64,000 bases of DNA, taken from NCBI RefSeq assembly GCF_030818935.1, contig NZ_JAUTBD010000001.1, positions 3,596,001-3,660,000 on the forward strand. The letters run 5' to 3'. Under the pieces are notes generated by a model. The model was not told where the DNA came from. It worked only from the letters and a program-made list of their open reading frames with translations, and did no database searches. Source of the stretch: Microbacterium sp. SORGH_AS_1204. Its GTDB lineage: Bacteria > Actinomycetota > Actinomycetes > Actinomycetales > Microbacteriaceae. The translations under genes and the position numbers were made by a program. Below, one piece after another: positions 18,627 through 27,713 of this stretch (position 1 is the first letter of the stretch; every line of letters starts with the position of its first letter).

Positions 18627-19961
18627 GTGTCGACCACCCTCGCGCCCCCTGCCACCCGCCACCGCGACATGATGACCGCACCCGCCGCCGCGATCGCCGC
18701 GCGTCTGCATCGCGCCGGCGGGGGCGCGCGCGGCCCGCTCGGCGACGCCCGGGCGCAGTTCGAGGCGGCGAGCCGTCTGCTGGGCCTCGACCCCGCCCTG
18801 CACGCGGTGCTCAGCGTGCCCCACCGCGAGATGACCGTCATGCTGCCGCTGCGGCGTCCCGACGGCACGACCGAGATGGTGGCCGGTCACCGCGTGCAGC
18901 ACTCGCTCGCGCGAGGGCCCGGAAAGGGCGGCATCCGGTTCAGCGCCCGCGCCGACCTCGACACCGTCCGCGCCCTCGCGATGTGGATGACGTGGAAGTG
19001 CGCTCTCTTCGACCTGCCGTTCGGTGGTGCGAAGGGCGCGATCGCGGTCGACCCCGGTGGCCTCGACCGGGGCGAGTACGAGCGCCTCGTGCGCCGCTAC
19101 GCCCGGGCCGTGGCCCCCATCACGGGAGCGGACACCGACATCCCGGCGCCCGACGTCGGGTCCGGCGCCGACGAGATGGCCTGGATGATGGATGCCGCGC
19201 CCGCCGGCGGTGCGGGGTGGGGCGTCGTCACCGGCAAACCGCTCGCGCTCGGCGGCTCGCAGGGCCGGGCCGCCGCCACCTCGCTGGGTGTCGCCACCGT
19301 CGCGTTGCTCGCGCTGGAGCGCGCCGGGATCGACCCGCGCGAGGCGACCGCCGCGGTGCACGGTTTCGGCAAAGTCGGTCGGGGCGCCGCTCTCGAACTC
19401 GCCCGCGCCGGCGTGCGAGTGACCGCGGTCGCCGACGTGCGCGGCGGCACGCGCGCCGTCGACGGCCTGGACCTGTCCGCGCTCGCCGCCCACGTCGATG
19501 CCACGGGCAGCGTCGCGGGATTCGCCGACGGTGACGCGCTCGCCGCAGCCGACGTGCTCACCGAGCCCGTCGACGTGCTCATCCCCGCCGCCGTCGAGGG
19601 TGTCATCACCCACGAGAACGCCGACCGCGTGCGCGCGCGCATCATCGTCGAGGGGGCGAACGGACCGGTCACCTCGACGGCGGAGGCCGCGCTGCGCCAT
19701 CGCGGGATCGAGATCGTGCCCGACCTGCTCGCCAACGGCGGGGGTGTCGTCGTCAGCTACTTCGAATGGGTGCAGGCGCGGCAGGGATGGTGGTGGGATG
19801 CCGCCGACGTCGAGCAGCGCCTCACGCAGCGCATGAGGGAGTCGTGGCGGCTCGTCGCGGGCCGCGCGTCGGCGGAGGGCGTCGACCTGCGCACGGCGGC
19901 GACCGCGCTCGCCGTGGAGCGAGTGGCGGCGGCCGTGCGCGCGCGGGGCTCGGAGGGCTGA
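18627..19961 (+). CDS. Glu/Leu/Phe/Val dehydrogenase family protein
   Basis: From the GTG at 18627 the protein is 444 residues; an ATG at 18669 would remove 14 poorly conserved residues and is also possible. The catalytic domain has GHRVQHSLARGPGKGGIRF and KCALFDLPFGGAKGAI with the substrate and catalytic lysines, and DIPAPDVGSGADEMAWMMD. The NAD(P)-binding domain starts with HGFGKVGRGAALELA. The family oxidatively deaminates an amino acid to its 2-oxo acid and ammonium. The layout is closest to hexameric glutamate dehydrogenases. Its position behind the aminotransferase suggests recycling of glutamate formed in transamination. Confidence 0.88.
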   Translation: MSTTLAPPATRHRDMMTAPAAAIAARLHRAGGGARGPLGDARAQFEAASRLLGLDPALHAVLSVPHREMTVMLPLRRPDGTTEMVAGHRVQHSLARGPGKGGIRFSARADLDTVRALAMWMTWKCALFDLPFGGAKGAIAVDPGGLDRGEYERLVRRYARAVAPITGADTDIPAPDVGSGADEMAWMMDAAPAGGAGWGVVTGKPLALGGSQGRAAATSLGVATVALLALERAGIDPREATAAVHGFGKVGRGAALELARAGVRVTAVADVRGGTRAVDGLDLSALAAHVDATGSVAGFADGDALAAADVLTEPVDVLIPAAVEGVITHENADRVRARIIVEGANGPVTSTAEAALRHRGIEIVPDLLANGGGVVVSYFEWVQARQGWWWDAADVEQRLTQRMRESWRLVAGRASAEGVDLRTAATALAVERVAAAVRARGSEG

Positions 19962-19990
19962 GCCGAAGCGGTGGTCGCGGCGCCGAGCCG

Positions 19991-20019
19991 GTGCGGGCGG
20001 GTCAGAAAGCCGCCCGCAC
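19991..20019. terminator. Terminator overlapping the end of the GntR-family gene
   Basis: GTGCGGGCGG and CCGCCCGCAC form a perfect 10-bp stem with a 9-base loop between two convergent genes. The right arm lies within the last codons of the leftward regulator gene. Confidence 0.6.
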
Positions 20020-20742
20020 GGCCTCGCGCTCGGCGACGGTGAGATCGGCCTCGTAGAAGCGGTAGATGCTCTCGACGCTCGCCTGGCGTGCGGCGTGCGC
20101 GTCGCGCGCGCGGATGATGTTCACGAGCTTCGTGCCGTCGGCGGCGCTGCGCCGCAGCAGAGCGGTCGGTTCGCGATGCGACGCGATGCGTCCGCCCATG
20201 AGGTCGGTCATCGTCTCGCTGACGACGCTGCCGCACACCGCGATGAGGCTGTTGTGCGCGGCCGCGCGGATGGTGTCGTGGAAGGCGCGCACGAGACCCG
20301 GGTACTGGGTGACGTCACCGGATTCGACGCAGTCGTGCAGGCGCTGCGAGTTCTCGTCGATGTGGGCCATCTGCTCGTCGGTGTGGTGCTGTGCGGCCAG
20401 GAAGCTCGCCGTCCCCTCCAGGAACAGCCGGAACTGCAGCAGTTCGGTGCGGCTGGTCGCGCTGCGCGAGAGCTGGCCGAGCGACTTCTCGAGCAGGCGC
20501 GGCGTGAACGCCGCGATCACCGGGCCCCGCGGGTCGCCCGGACGGGACTCCACCACACCGGTCGCCTGCAGCACGCGCAGCGCCTCGCGCACGGTGGCAC
20601 GGCTGACCGAGAAGTCCTCCATCAGCCGACGTTCGCCGGGCAGCCGGTCGCCCGGCTGGAGCTGGCCCGAGTCGACCGCGGCCTCGATCTGCTCGACGAT
20701 GCCCTCGTACGCGCTGACCTTCTGAACGGGGGTGAACGCCAC
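20002..20742 (-). CDS. FadR-subfamily GntR transcriptional regulator
   Basis: The 246-residue protein has an N-terminal winged helix (residues about 8-75: GDRLPGERRLMEDFSVSRATVREALRVLQATGVV) and a C-terminal all-helical FCD domain (about 95-225) with scattered Asp/His residues (FHDTIRAAAHNSL) that bind metal or carboxylate ligands in this family. It is divergent from a peptide-type ABC transporter and amidase operon. A 17-bp perfect palindrome of the FadR-operator type lies in the shared spacer, so it most likely represses that operon, and perhaps itself, until the transported compound or a product binds. Confidence 0.9.
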   Translation of the reverse strand: MAFTPVQKVSAYEGIVEQIEAAVDSGQLQPGDRLPGERRLMEDFSVSRATVREALRVLQATGVVESRPGDPRGPVIAAFTPRLLEKSLGQLSRSATSRTELLQFRLFLEGTASFLAAQHHTDEQMAHIDENSQRLHDCVESGDVTQYPGLVRAFHDTIRAAAHNSLIAVCGSVVSETMTDLMGGRIASHREPTALLRRSAADGTKLVNIIRARDAHAARQASVESIYRFYEADLTVAEREAVRAAF

Positions 20743-20832
20743 GTTTTGTCCCTCGGTTTCGGTGGAGGACGCGCCGTGTAAACAGTCTGTTTCCTGGCTT
20801 GCTCCGCTCTCGGCGTCATCTTATCGTTCGAT

Positions 20833-20849
20833 TACTGGTCAGACCAGTA
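20833..20849. promoter_or_regulatory. Operator for the divergent FadR-type regulator
   Basis: TACTGGTCAGACCAGTA is a perfect palindrome around a central A. Its core TGGTCAGACCA matches the operator pattern known for FadR-subfamily GntR proteins. It sits 91 bases before the regulator gene start and 44 bases before the transporter gene start. Confidence 0.8.
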
Positions 20850-20892
20850 GACCGGTCCTGCATCCACCGACGCCCCCACCCAGGAGTAACCC

Positions 20893-22404
20893 GTGACTCT
20901 TCTCTCCCGTCGCTCCGCCGCCGCCGCTCTCGGCGCGGCTGCGCTCGCGCTCGCGCTCACCGCGTGCGCGGGCAGCACCGCGCCCGCCGAAGGACCCGCC
21001 CACGATCCCGTCGCGACCATCGGTCTGACCGGTGAGCCGACGAACTTCGACCTGACGACCACCTCGGGCGCGGCCATCCCGCAGGTGCTGCTCAACAACG
21101 TCTACGAGACGCTCGTCTCGCTCGATCAGGACGGTGAGCTCGTCCCGCAGCTCGCGACCGCGTGGACGGTCAGCGACGACGGCCTCACCTACGACTTCAC
21201 CCTCCAGGAGGGCGTCACCTTCTCGAGCGGCGCGGCGTTCACCGCCGACGACGTGAAGTTCTCGCTGGAGCGCGTCAAGACGAACTGGACGATCAACCAG
21301 AGCAAGATGGCGCTCCTCGACCACGTCGAGGTCGTCTCGCCCACCGAGGCACGCGTCATCCTCACCAAGCCCAGCAACTCGTGGCTGTACAACATGGCGG
21401 GCACCGTCGGCATCATGTTCGACACCGACGGCGTCGCCGACCTGGCCAACACCCCCGTCGGCACCGGCCCCTTCACCATCACCGAGCGCGTGCAGGGCGA
21501 CCACATCTCGCTCGCCGCCCGCGACGACTACTGGGGCGAGGCGCCCGCGATGCAGGACATCACGCTGCGCTACTTCGCCGACGCCACCGCGAGCACGAAC
21601 GCGCTGCGCGCCGGTGACGTCGACATGCTCTACAACATGCAGGCGCCCGACCTCGTCTCGCAGTTCGAGACCGACCCCGCCTTCCAGGTGCTGCAGGGCT
21701 CGTCCAACGGCGAGATCCTGCTCGGCCTCAACAACCAGGCCGCGCCCTTCGACGACGTGCGCGTGCGCCAGGCGATCGCGTACGGCATCGACCGTCAGGC
21801 GGTTCTGGATGCCGCGTGGGCCGGCTACGGCGAGCTCATCGGTGCGATGGTGCCCCCCACCGACCCGTACTACGAAGACCTGAACGACCTGTACCCCTAC
21901 GACCCCGACAAGGCGCGCGAGCTCCTCGCCGACGCCGGTGCCTCGAACCTGTCGGTCACGTTCAAGGTGCCCACGCGTCCGTACGCCACGGCGGTCGCCG
22001 AGGTCGTCGTCTCGCAGCTCGCCGAGATCGGCGTCACCGCGACCATCGAGACCCTCGAGTTCCCCGCCGTGTGGCTCGACGAGGTCTTCACCAAGGACGA
22101 CTACGAGATGACGGTCATCCTCGCGGTGGAGCCGCGCGACATCCTCACGGTGTTCAACGACCCCGACTACTACATCGGATACGACAACGCGAAGATCGCG
22201 CCCATCGCTGCCGCGGCCGACGCGGGCACGAAGGAGGAGTGGATCGAGGGCATGAAGAAGGTCGCGAAGATCACCGCCGAAGACGTGGCATCCCTCCCTC
22301 TGTTCCTCTTCCCGAACATCGTCGTGGCGGATGCCGGGCTGCAGGGCATCGCGCCCAACGCGGTGACCGAGTCGCTCAACATGACGAAGCTCGCCTGGAA
22401 CTGA
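20893..22404 (+). CDS. Peptide-type ABC transporter substrate-binding lipoprotein
   Basis: A 503-residue family-5 solute-binding protein with a GTG start behind CAGGAG. The signal peptide ends in the lipobox LTAC at about residue 25. Family landmarks are GEPTNFD, the segment PQLATAWTVSDDGLTYDFTLQEGVTFSSG and DDVKFSLERV, then VRQAIAYGIDRQAVLDAAW. Such proteins bind oligopeptides, nickel complexes or other amide compounds outside the membrane. It is the first gene of a five-gene operon ending in an amidase gene and controlled by the divergent FadR-type regulator, which suggests an amide or peptide-like nutrient. Confidence 0.92.
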   Translation: MTLLSRRSAAAALGAAALALALTACAGSTAPAEGPAHDPVATIGLTGEPTNFDLTTTSGAAIPQVLLNNVYETLVSLDQDGELVPQLATAWTVSDDGLTYDFTLQEGVTFSSGAAFTADDVKFSLERVKTNWTINQSKMALLDHVEVVSPTEARVILTKPSNSWLYNMAGTVGIMFDTDGVADLANTPVGTGPFTITERVQGDHISLAARDDYWGEAPAMQDITLRYFADATASTNALRAGDVDMLYNMQAPDLVSQFETDPAFQVLQGSSNGEILLGLNNQAAPFDDVRVRQAIAYGIDRQAVLDAAWAGYGELIGAMVPPTDPYYEDLNDLYPYDPDKARELLADAGASNLSVTFKVPTRPYATAVAEVVVSQLAEIGVTATIETLEFPAVWLDEVFTKDDYEMTVILAVEPRDILTVFNDPDYYIGYDNAKIAPIAAAADAGTKEEWIEGMKKVAKITAEDVASLPLFLFPNIVVADAGLQGIAPNAVTESLNMTKLAWN

Positions 22405-22436
22405 CCCACCCGATTCGATCCTGAAAGGGGGCGACC

Positions 22437-23369
22437 GTGCCTCTCCGTCTTCTCAAGCTCGCAGGGACCTTCCTGGCCACCGTCTGGGTGTCCACGCTGC
22501 TGGTCTTCCTGCTGCTGCGGGTCATGCCCGGAGACCCGGCCACGGTCGCCCTCGGGACCGACGCCACGGCCGAGCAGCTCGACGCCTGGCGTGCCCAGTA
22601 CGGCACCACCGCACCGCTGTGGGAGCAGTATCTGCAGTGGATCGGCGGCATCCTGCGCGGTGACTTCGGCACTTCCTACGTGACGCAGGCGCCGATCGCA
22701 CCGACCCTCGTCGAGCGGGCCCAGGTCACGCTGCTGCTGGTCGTGCTCGCCATGGTCGTGGCGCTCGTCGTGGCCGTGCCGCTGGGCACGCTCTCGGCGA
22801 TGCGCCACGGCAAGGCCAGCGGCGGGGTGGTGTCGGCTCTCTCGCAGGTCGGTGTCGCCCTCCCGAGCTTCCTCGTGGGGATGCTGCTGATCGCCGTCTT
22901 CGCCATCCAGCTGCGCCTGCTCCCCTCCGGCGGCTGGCGGTGGGGACCCGACGTGCTGCGATACGCGATCCTGCCCGTGCTCGCCCTCGGGTCGGTGCAG
23001 GCCTCGATCCTCACCCGGTACGTGCGTTCCGCCGTGCTCGAGATCAAGGGCCAGGACTTCCTGCGCACCGCCCGATCCAAGGGGCTCACGGCCAACGCCG
23101 CGCTCGTGCGCCACGGCCTGAAGAACGCCGCGGTGCCGGTGCTGACGGTCGTGGGCGTGCAGCTCGCGGGTCTTCTCGTCGGTGCCGTCGTGGTGGAGCG
23201 GGTGTTCGCCATCCCGGGCCTCGGCAGCTACCTGGTCGACGCCGTCGCCAACCGCGACCTGCTGGCCGTGCAGAGCATCGTGCTGCTGCTCGTGCTCGCG
23301 GTCGTCGTCATCAACTTCCTCGTCGACGTGGCCTACACCTCGATCGACCCCCGCCTCCGGAGGGCCTGA
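22437..23369 (+). CDS. Peptide-type ABC transporter permease (DppB-like)
   Basis: A 310-residue protein from a GTG behind AAAGGGGG. It has the DppB-type N-terminal signature (VFLLLRVMPGDPATVALG, then QYGTTAPLWEQYLQW and GDFGTSY), six transmembrane segments, and the ATPase-coupling loop in QDFLRTARSKGLTANAALVRH. The C-terminal IDPRLRRA is typical. It forms the translocation channel with the next gene product, whose ATG overlaps this stop. Confidence 0.93.
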   Translation: MPLRLLKLAGTFLATVWVSTLLVFLLLRVMPGDPATVALGTDATAEQLDAWRAQYGTTAPLWEQYLQWIGGILRGDFGTSYVTQAPIAPTLVERAQVTLLLVVLAMVVALVVAVPLGTLSAMRHGKASGGVVSALSQVGVALPSFLVGMLLIAVFAIQLRLLPSGGWRWGPDVLRYAILPVLALGSVQASILTRYVRSAVLEIKGQDFLRTARSKGLTANAALVRHGLKNAAVPVLTVVGVQLAGLLVGAVVVERVFAIPGLGSYLVDAVANRDLLAVQSIVLLLVLAVVVINFLVDVAYTSIDPRLRRA

Positions 23370-24259
23370 TGTCCACGACTCCTCTCACCGACCGTCCGGT
23401 CCCCGGCACCGTCTCCGAGACGGCCGTCCGCGTCCGCCGCGAACGCCGACCGCTCGAGCCGGGCCTCGTCATCGGCGGCGCCCTCATCGTGCTGGTGGCG
23501 CTGACCGCGCTGGTCTCGCTCGTGTGGACGCCGTACGACCCGACGATGGCCGTGGCATCCGACCGCCTGCAGCCGCCCTCGGGCGCGCACTGGATGGGAA
23601 CCGACCGGTACGGCCGCGACGTGCTCTCGCAGGTCATGGCGGGAGCGCAGATCACGATGCTGGTCGGCACGATCGCGGTCGCCATCGGCCTGGTGATCGG
23701 CGCGCCGCTCGGCATCCTGGCCGGGATGCGCCCGAAGCGGGCCGGAGTGCTCGTCATGGGCGGCAGCGATGTGCTCATGGCCTTCCCGGGCCTGCTGCTG
23801 GCCATCGTGTTCGGGGCGGTCTTCGGCGGCGGCACCGTCACGGCGATGATCGCGCTGGGCATCGGTTCGGCACCGGCGTTCGCCCGGGTCGCCCGCGCCG
23901 GCACCCTGCAGGTGATGTCGATGGACTACGTGTTCGCGGCGAAGGCCGCCAACCGTCCCGACATCGCGATCGCGGTGCGGCACGTGCTGCCGAACATCGG
24001 CGGGATGCTGATCGTGCAGTGCTCGGTCAACTTCGCCATCGCGGTACTCGCCGAGGCGGGACTGTCGTTCCTGGGGCTCGGGACGATGCCGCCCACCCCG
24101 TCGTGGGGGCGCATGCTGCTGGATTCGCAGCAGTTCCTCGGTGTGAACGACTACCTCATCATCTTCCCGGGTCTGGCGATCGCCGTGGCCGTGCTCGGGT
24201 TCAACCTCTTCGGCGACGGTCTGCGCGACCGGCTCGATCCCACCCTCAGGAGTCGATGA
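23369..24259 (+). CDS. Peptide-type ABC transporter permease (DppC-like)
   Basis: The ATG at 23369 overlaps the previous stop, giving 296 residues. DppC-type landmarks include a cytoplasmic N-terminus with Arg-rich RVRRERRPL, the first membrane helix at about 35-57, SGAHWMGTDRYGRDVLSQVM, the coupling loop SMDYVFAAKAANR, and LGLGTMPPTPSWGRML. It completes the membrane part of the transporter. Confidence 0.93.
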   Translation: MSTTPLTDRPVPGTVSETAVRVRRERRPLEPGLVIGGALIVLVALTALVSLVWTPYDPTMAVASDRLQPPSGAHWMGTDRYGRDVLSQVMAGAQITMLVGTIAVAIGLVIGAPLGILAGMRPKRAGVLVMGGSDVLMAFPGLLLAIVFGAVFGGGTVTAMIALGIGSAPAFARVARAGTLQVMSMDYVFAAKAANRPDIAIAVRHVLPNIGGMLIVQCSVNFAIAVLAEAGLSFLGLGTMPPTPSWGRMLLDSQQFLGVNDYLIIFPGLAIAVAVLGFNLFGDGLRDRLDPTLRSR

Positions 24260-26004
24260 TGTCCACCGTTCTGCAGTCAGGCCCCGTGGGCACCCCTCCG
24301 GTCGAGGGTCGCGCCGTCGATGTGTCGGGCCTCACCATCCGCTCCGGCGACCGCACGCTCGTGTCGGAGCTGTCGTTCCACATCGAGCGCGGCGAGCGCG
24401 TCGGACTGATCGGCGAGTCGGGCTCGGGCAAGTCGCTCACCTCACTCGCGGTGATGGGTCTGCTTCCCGCGAACCTGCGGGCCGAGGGCAGCGTGCTCGT
24501 CGGCAGCGACCCGCGCAACCTGGTCGACCTGGGTGAGCGCGAGCTCGCCGGCATCCGGGGCACGCGCTCGGCCATGGTCTTCCAGGAGCCGATGACCGCG
24601 CTCAACCCGCTCATGCAGGTGGGTCCGCAGATCGCCGAGGCGATGATCGTGCACGGCACGCAGCGCGACCGCCGCGCGGCGACCGCTCGCGCCCTGCAGC
24701 TGCTCGAGGATGTCGGCATCCCGTCTCCCTCCGAGGCTGCGCAGGCGTATCCCCACCAGCTGTCGGGTGGTCAGCGGCAGCGGGTGGTGCTCGCCATCGC
24801 GCTGGCGAACGACCCCGAGCTGCTGGTGTGCGACGAGCCGACGACGGCGCTCGACGTGACGGTGCAGAAGCAGGTGCTCGACCTGGTGCTCGCGACCGTG
24901 AAGCGCCGCGACACGGGTCTGCTCTTCATCACGCACGACCTCGCCGTGGTCGGCGAGACGTGCGAGCGGGTACTCGTGATGAACAAGGGCGAGGTCGTCG
25001 AGCGAGGCTCGATCGATCAGATCTTCACGCGCCCGCAGCACCCGTACACGCGCGGGCTGCTCGCGGCATCCGATCTCTCGGCCACCGACGACAGCGGCCG
25101 GCTCTTCACCGTCGCCACCGCAGCGAACTACCGCCCGGGTCACGCGGTCTCGCGCATGACCGCGGCAGCCCCCGAGGTGTCGGGTGACGTGGTGCGGGTC
25201 GAGAACCTCACCCGCGTGTACAAGTCCCCCCGCACGTCGCTGTTCACCGCCCCGCGCGAGGTGAAGGCGCTGAACGGCGTCTCGTTCTCGATTGCCGCGG
25301 GCGACCGGTTCGGCATCGTGGGCGAGTCGGGGTCGGGCAAGTCGACGCTGCTGCGTCTGCTGTCGGGACTCGACCAGCCGACCTCGGGCGAGCTCGAGGT
25401 CGTGGGACGCAGCCTGGTGAAGGCCGGCGCGAAAGACCTGGCCGAGCTGCGCCGCAACCTGCAGATCGTGTTCCAAGACCCGATGGCCTCGCTCGATCCG
25501 CGCATGCGCATCCGCGACATCGTGGCCGAGCCGCTGCTGAACGCCGCGAACCTCGAGCATGGCACCGCCATGAACGCCAAGGAGCGGGCGGATGCCGTGG
25601 CCGAGATGATCGAGGCGGTGGGCCTGCCGCGTGACGCGGTGGACCGCTTCCCGCACCAGTTCTCAGGCGGTCAGCGCCAGCGCATCTCGATCGCGCGGGC
25701 GCTGGTGTGCCGGCCGCGCATCCTCGTCGCCGACGAGCCGGTGAGCGCCCTCGACGTGTCGGTGCGTGCGCAGGTGCTGAACCTGCTCGCCGACCTCGTC
25801 GACGAGTACCGTCTGACCCTCATCTTCGTCTCGCACGACCTCCACGTCGTGCGGTATTTGTGCGACCGCGTCGCGGTCATGCGCAAGGGCGAGATCGTCG
25901 AGCAGGGTCCGACCGAGTCGGTCTACGCATCCCCCCAGCAGGAGTACACGCGCGTTCTCATCGACGCGACTCCGACCATCAGCCACGTGCAGGAGACGCG
26001 ATGA
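24259..26004 (+). CDS. ABC transporter with two fused ATP-binding domains (DppD-DppF type)
   Basis: Two ATPases are fused in 581 residues. Domain one has Walker A GESGSGKS at about 52-59, LSGGQRQR at about 172 and Walker B VCDEPTTALD. Domain two has Walker A GESGSGKST at about 354, FSGGQRQR and Walker B VADEPVSALD. Both end in the oligopeptide-type tail motif (QHPYTRGLL, QQEYTRVLI). Two adjacent ATGs exist (24256 and 24259); the second has the better distance to AGGAG. The fused arrangement means one gene powers the whole importer. The stop overlaps the amidase start. Confidence 0.94.
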   Translation: MSTVLQSGPVGTPPVEGRAVDVSGLTIRSGDRTLVSELSFHIERGERVGLIGESGSGKSLTSLAVMGLLPANLRAEGSVLVGSDPRNLVDLGERELAGIRGTRSAMVFQEPMTALNPLMQVGPQIAEAMIVHGTQRDRRAATARALQLLEDVGIPSPSEAAQAYPHQLSGGQRQRVVLAIALANDPELLVCDEPTTALDVTVQKQVLDLVLATVKRRDTGLLFITHDLAVVGETCERVLVMNKGEVVERGSIDQIFTRPQHPYTRGLLAASDLSATDDSGRLFTVATAANYRPGHAVSRMTAAAPEVSGDVVRVENLTRVYKSPRTSLFTAPREVKALNGVSFSIAAGDRFGIVGESGSGKSTLLRLLSGLDQPTSGELEVVGRSLVKAGAKDLAELRRNLQIVFQDPMASLDPRMRIRDIVAEPLLNAANLEHGTAMNAKERADAVAEMIEAVGLPRDAVDRFPHQFSGGQRQRISIARALVCRPRILVADEPVSALDVSVRAQVLNLLADLVDEYRLTLIFVSHDLHVVRYLCDRVAVMRKGEIVEQGPTESVYASPQQEYTRVLIDATPTISHVQETR

Positions 26005-27410
26005 CCGCGCAGCCCACCATCACCCCCGCGATCGAGATGACCGGGGCCGCCCTCACCGCGGCGTACGCGTCGGGGGAGCTCACGCCGGTGGATGCCGCCG
26101 AGTCGGTGCTCGCCGACATCGCCGCCCGCAACGGCGTGATCAACGCCTTCACCGACCTCGATCCCGCCCAGGTGCTCCAGGATGCCGCGGCCTCCGCCGC
26201 GCGGTGGGAGCGCGGCGAGCAGCGGGGTCCGCTCGACGGGCTGCCCGTCACCGTGAAGGAGAACTTCGTGCGCGCCGGCATCCCGGCGCACGCGGGCGTC
26301 GCCGGGACCGCCGGTGTCGTGCCCGAGCGCGACTCTCCCGTGGTGGAGCGCCTGCTCGAGCAGGGCGCGGTCATCGTCGGGTCGACCACCATGCCCGACT
26401 GGGGCATGCTCTCGTCGGGGGTGTCGAGCCTGTCGGGCATCACCCGCAGCCCGTGGAACCCTGAGTGGACGGTGGGCGGCTCGAGCTCGGGCGCGGGAGC
26501 GGCCGCCGCGGCCGGCTTCGGCGTCGTGCACATGGGCACCGACATCGGCGGCTCGGTGCGGCTGCCCGCCGCGTGGACGGGGGTTGCCACCCTCAAGCCG
26601 AGCAACGGCCGCATCCCGCTCGACAACCCGTACTTCGGGCGCTCGGCCGGCCCGCTGGCCCGTACCATCGCCGATGTGGCGCTCGGCATGCACGCCGTCG
26701 CGCGCCCCGACGAGCGCGACTACACCTCGCTTCCGGATGCCGACATCGACTGGCTCGACCTCGACACCGACGTGCGGGGGCGCCGCATCGCCGTGCACCT
26801 CGACCCGGGCGCGGGCATGCCCGTCGACCCCGAGGTGCGGGCGGCGGTGCTGCGCGCGGCGGACACGTTCGCCGACGCCGGAGCCGAGGTCGTGGAGCTG
26901 CCGGCGTTCATCGACGACGGCATTCTGCGCGACATCGACGACTTCTGGCGGATCCGCTTCTGGCGCACCTACCTGGGCCTGTCGCACGAGGCGCAGATCG
27001 CGGTGCTGCCCTACATCGCCGAGTGGGTGCACCCCGGCTCCGACATGACGGGCCGCCGCGCCCTGGAGGCGTACGAGACGTTCGGTGAGCTGCAGAAGCG
27101 CACGGTCGCCGCAACCTCGTCGTTCGACGCCGTGCTCGCGCCCGTCGCCCCGATGGCGGCCTTCCCCGCCGAGTGGCCGATGCCGTGGGGCTTCGACGCG
27201 AGCGAGGCCATGTCGCACATCGCGTTCACGCTGCCCTACAACATGTCGGGGCAGCCGGCGTCGTCGATCAACTGCGGGTTCACGGCCGATGGGCGGCCGA
27301 TCGGGTTGCAGATCTCGGGGCGGCGGTTCGCGGATCTGGAGACGTTGCGGATGACGGCTTGGTACGAGGGGGCGCGGCCGGTGGATGCGAGGCCGGTGTT
27401 TCCGGGCTGA
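26001..27410 (+). CDS. Amidase (amidase-signature family)
   Basis: This is a 469-residue enzyme. The catalytic Ser-cisSer-Lys triad is visible: Lys in LPVTVKENF (about residue 80), the cis-Ser in the Gly/Ser-rich VGGSSSGAGAAAAAGFG (about 160), and the nucleophile in GTDIGGSVRLPAAW (about 182). The family hydrolyses amide bonds to acid and ammonia or amine. No signal peptide is present, so it acts in the cytoplasm, presumably on what the preceding transporter imports. ATGA overlap and co-direction support one operon under FadR-type control. Aryl amides, amino acid amides or small peptides are all possible. Confidence 0.9.
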   Translation: MTAQPTITPAIEMTGAALTAAYASGELTPVDAAESVLADIAARNGVINAFTDLDPAQVLQDAAASAARWERGEQRGPLDGLPVTVKENFVRAGIPAHAGVAGTAGVVPERDSPVVERLLEQGAVIVGSTTMPDWGMLSSGVSSLSGITRSPWNPEWTVGGSSSGAGAAAAAGFGVVHMGTDIGGSVRLPAAWTGVATLKPSNGRIPLDNPYFGRSAGPLARTIADVALGMHAVARPDERDYTSLPDADIDWLDLDTDVRGRRIAVHLDPGAGMPVDPEVRAAVLRAADTFADAGAEVVELPAFIDDGILRDIDDFWRIRFWRTYLGLSHEAQIAVLPYIAEWVHPGSDMTGRRALEAYETFGELQKRTVAATSSFDAVLAPVAPMAAFPAEWPMPWGFDASEAMSHIAFTLPYNMSGQPASSINCGFTADGRPIGLQISGRRFADLETLRMTAWYEGARPVDARPVFPG

Positions 27411-27529
27411 GGTTCGCAAGCGCCGCGAGCTTGTGCAACGGCGCGGGGTCGCGATGACCTCACGAGGGCGTGAATCCGGCGCTGCGACGAGCCACGCGGT
27501 TCGTTGATGTGGCGGGCGCTTCCTCGGAC

Positions 27530-27567
27530 GGCGAGAATTTAGCGATCGTCACGCCTCCGTTCTCGCC
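27530..27567 (-). terminator. Hairpin after the restriction-modification operon
   Basis: GGCGAGAA and TTCTCGCC form an 8-bp stem around 22 bases, beginning ten bases after the stop of the possible 44-residue ORF on the minus strand. The remaining spacer back to the amidase gene (27411-27529) shows no gene; it marks the left edge of the island. Confidence 0.4.
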
Positions 27568-27576
27568 GCTCAGTCT

Positions 27577-27711
27577 TTACAGACTCTCTGGCGCGCGTCG
27601 CATGGCAGCCGCACGACAACGGTGGAACGCTACTTCGGAGTCTTGAATCCGACATGCTTCACCGAGGAGTTCCCGTTCGTCCTGACGAGCGAGTTTTACC
27701 AATTCCATCAT
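27577..27711 (-). CDS. Possible 44-residue protein at the end of the hsd operon
   Basis: The reading frame opens with ATGATGGAA two bases after the stop of the XRE regulator gene and ends in TAA. The product (MMELVKLARQDERELLGEAC at the start, RAAAMRRAPESL at the end) is predicted to be helical and charged, with three Cys/His-type residues scattered. Tight spacing to the upstream gene and a hairpin ten bases downstream argue for a real final cistron; the short length argues for caution. No family recognised. Confidence 0.35.
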   Translation of the reverse strand: MMELVKLARQDERELLGEACRIQDSEVAFHRCRAAAMRRAPESL

Positions 27712-27713
27712 CG

